The notes under the pieces are model-generated. The model was not told the origin of the DNA. It searched no databases and saw nothing but the letters and a program-made list of their open reading frames with translations. Below are positions 62,503-64,000 of a stretch of DNA of 64,000 nt, piece after piece. Every line of letters starts with the position of its first letter. The stretch's first letter is position 1. Origin of the DNA: Solirubrobacteraceae bacterium (lineage in GTDB: Bacteria; Actinomycetota; Thermoleophilia; Solirubrobacterales; Solirubrobacteraceae); NCBI GenBank assembly GCA_017882455.1, contig JADGPL010000008.1, forward strand, positions 78,107 to 142,106, in the 5' to 3' direction. The translations under genes and the position numbers were made by a program.

Positions 62503-62548
62503 GCTGGCACGAGCATGCCATAAAGGCACGTGCGTGTCAAATTGACAC
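62500..62548 (-). promoter_or_regulatory. TetR operator and promoter region
   Basis: A perfect palindrome GTGTCAA-A-TTGACAC (62534-62548) contains a minus-strand TTGACA -35. A second palindrome CATGCT-N6-AGCATG (62500-62517) covers the region 17 bp downstream and the TetR start codon, and includes the -10-like CATGCT. Operator and promoter thus overlap, as for autorepressed TetR genes. Confidence 0.7.
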
Positions 62549-62817
62549 CATCATGCCTAGCGGGCCGCGACACCGTGTCTCGCTGGTCTGCGGAACACGC
62601 CGGGCAGGTGTCCTCGTCGGCGAGCCGCGCATGCACCCGTGCAGGGTTCGGACGCGTCGCGATCTCCCCGTCCCACCAAAGGGGCGACTGCCCGTGGTTG
62701 GACTTACCTGGTCACAACTCAGTCGCATCCTGAAGAGGCTTGTCACGTGAAGAGCAGCCTCGCCGCTCAACCCTCTGTAGCATGACCGGGAATCAGCCTA
62801 TGCAGGCGCTTCTCGAA

Positions 62818-62859
62818 TGGCGAGACCCGGACTCGAACCGGGGACACCCCAATTTTCAG
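62818..62859 (-). other. tRNA-Phe(GAA) 3' half (candidate att site)
   Basis: On the minus strand a 42-base stretch reads as loop CTGAAAA, stem half TTGGG, variable GTGTC, T-arm CCCGGTTCGAGTCCGGG, acceptor strand TCTCGCC and discriminator A: the exact 3' half of tRNA-Phe. The bases before the loop (GCGTC) cannot pair with TTGGG, and no 5' half follows, so this is not a functional tRNA. No CCA is encoded. Confidence 0.85.
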
Positions 62860-63000
62860 GACGCGGAGATTGACGGAGAAGGGCTGGAAAGACCTGTAAA
62901 ATTGGCGAGTATCATCGGCCCGCTGGCACACAACTTCTTTCCCGACGCCATCAAGCGCCAGGCTCGGTGCTGGCACAGCAGCGTCGCTGTCCGGTCGGAT

Positions 63001-63546
63001 TCAAGCGGAGTCGCGGATGCCAACGACATCGTGACGCCAAAATGTCTCTGCGTATACCACCGTGCCCGTCATCCACGGCTCGTAGGCCGGGAGTGTGATC
63101 ACCTGAAATGCGGCGTCGGGAATCCGCAATGAAGGCTTGCGGAACCCGAGCTGCACCGCCGGCATGAAGTCAAAGCGGGGGTAGTAGACAGGGCTGCCCT
63201 CCAGAAATACGGCTGGCACGCCACGGTCGGCCATTACCACCAGACCGCGACTGACGAGGGCGGCGCCAACCCCCTGGCGCTGATGACTGGGTGTCACGCC
63301 CTAGGGGCTGAGCAGTTGTACTGGGACGAGGCGCGATGGAGCGTCCAGCAGGCTGACGGTAAACATCACATGACCCACAACGCGCCCGTCGTATTCGGCG
63401 ACCAGCGACAAGCCATCGCCAGCTGTGACCGTGGCCCGTAGGTCATCGACCAGAGCGCCTACTACACGGCCCTCGTCACCGAACGCCTGTCGGTGCACAT
63501 TCCGCACCGCCTGCGCGTCCGTAGGCCGTTCCTCTCGCACCTCCAC
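63001..63546 (-). pseudogene. GNAT N-acetyltransferase gene interrupted by an amber codon
   Basis: Two ORFs in the same frame, 63546-63301 and 63297-63001, make one typical acetyltransferase. The first has VRNVHRQAFGDEGRVVGALVDDLRA...LSLVAEYDGRVVGHVMFTVSLL, the second has the acetyl-CoA loop HQRQGVGAALVSRGLVVMADRGVPAVFLEGSPVYYPRFDF. A TAG at 63303-63301 sits in LLSP*GVTPSHQRQG where family members have a Leu. The frame is otherwise intact, so one substitution has broken it. Confidence 0.88.
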
Positions 63547-63687
63547 CCGGCAGATGCTAGAGCCGCCCCCCGTCTTTGACGCGAACCGTGGCCGTGTCAT
63601 GGTGATCGCGCCGTGGACGACGGCTGGCAAGCACGCGACTTCTCACGCCCCCTCGTCCGGTGGGGACGCCGAAGTCGAGGTGGTGCT

Positions 63688-64000
63688 TCAGTTCCCCGGA
63701 GCGCGCCCTGACGCGATCAGCACAGAGCCAGAGAAGACGACTTGGTCCCCGTCGCGATGTGAGGCTTGGGCTCCGGCGTTCATCGCGCGCTGGGCGATCT
63801 GCTCGCGGGCATCTGGCTCCATCGCGGCGAGGGCGGTCGCGAGGGGGCCGGCCAGTTGCGGCACACGCTCCCACCACGCCTGAACGGACGCGGCGTGCAT
63901 CGGCGTCTCGACGGTCTGGACGTGCACGTCGATGAGGCCGCCCTCTTCCAGCACGGATGCCAACAGCGCCGCGTCATCGAGTGAGAACGGTCCGCGTATG
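63688..64000 (-). CDS. SAM-dependent methyltransferase, C-terminal part (runs off the window)
   Basis: The last 100 or so residues of a class I methyltransferase (IRGPFSLDDAALLASVLEEGGLIDVHVQTVETPMHAASVQAWWERVPQLAGPL). The frame stays open through the right edge, so the N-terminal SAM-binding half lies outside. The C-terminal FSLDD...LASVLEEGGL resembles UbiE/Coq5-like methyltransferases. Partial only because of the window boundary. Confidence 0.75.
   Translation of the reverse strand, partial: IRGPFSLDDAALLASVLEEGGLIDVHVQTVETPMHAASVQAWWERVPQLAGPLATALAAMEPDAREQIAQRAMNAGAQASHRDGDQVVFSGSVLIASGRAPGN

Noticed and set aside
62530-62817. Short ORFs (67-84 aa) between the TetR operator and the tRNA-Phe half
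   Set aside because: No domain, no ribosome-binding site and mixed codon use; treated as non-coding.
62818-62859. Functional tRNA-Phe gene
   Set aside because: There is no 5' half: acceptor 5' strand, D-arm and 5' anticodon stem are all missing.
62740-63132. 130-aa plus-strand ORF with PDSNRGHPNFQ
   Set aside because: False translation of the tRNA-Phe 3' half; no domain on either side of it.

Overview
The window looks like chromosomal DNA of a high-GC actinobacterium, most likely of the class Thermoleophilia (Solirubrobacter/Conexibacter-like). The reasons are the base composition, F420-type oxidoreductases, a secreted multi-Ig-like protein with a Cys-rich C-terminal module of a kind I associate with Solirubrobacterales, a DHA2 pump beside a lactate-oxidase-like enzyme, and the linked CP-ATP-grasp/alpha-E/transglutaminase genes. 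The class-level assignment is inference. No rRNA, CRISPR array or intact tRNA was seen.

Layout. 0-1.3 kb: ferredoxin reductase. 1.3-10.7 kb: a compact minus-strand type IV secretion (conjugation-like) cluster with a two-domain wall hydrolase, a VirB6/TrbL-like membrane protein, a VirB4-like ATPase, TcpE-like protein, pilin-like protein, TcpC-like protein, a membrane protein and a divergent sigma-like regulator. No relaxase, coupling ATPase or integrase is visible. 10.7-27 kb: ordinary chromosome with YihY, Lon behind a strong promoter, HxlR, DHA2 pump, FMN oxidase, GGDEF enzyme, F420 oxidoreductase, O-methyltransferase, VOC protein, the ATP-grasp/alpha-E/transglutaminase operon and a GH18 enzyme. 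27-33 kb: an operon for a secreted seven-repeat Ig-like/PKD protein and two membrane-anchored partners. 33-48 kb: MetX/MetY, a second transglutaminase, a flippase-like protein, PPK2, a DUF1800/DUF1501/cupredoxin operon, an encapsulin with its encapsulated ferritin, a pentapeptide-repeat protein, an M29 aminopeptidase and an EamA exporter. 48-56 kb: Ada-AlkA repair fusion, a frameshifted DUF302 gene, VOC, STAS, ECF sigma with SnoaL-like tail, SpoIIE-type phosphatase and sulfotransferase.

56-64 kb is different. It holds pseudogenes (a secreted propeller-like gene with two frameshifts, a VOC fragment, a frameshifted HigB-like toxin, a GNAT gene cut by an amber codon), two toxin-antitoxin loci, and two precise tRNA 3' halves, tRNA-Pro(GGG) and tRNA-Phe(GAA). 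Each half starts at the anticodon loop and runs to the discriminator base. That is the footprint of tyrosine-recombinase integration, so this end looks like the border of one or two nested integrated elements extending past the right edge.

The most informative regulatory finds are: three GATC-centred palindromes spaced exactly 49 bp apart in front of hipBA; a near-consensus promoter placing the GTG start of the HigBA-like locus at +1 (leaderless); a 15-bp palindrome over the -35 region of a TetR gene; a 17-bp-spaced TTGCAC/TATACT promoter for lon; and paired repeats upstream of the sulfotransferase gene.
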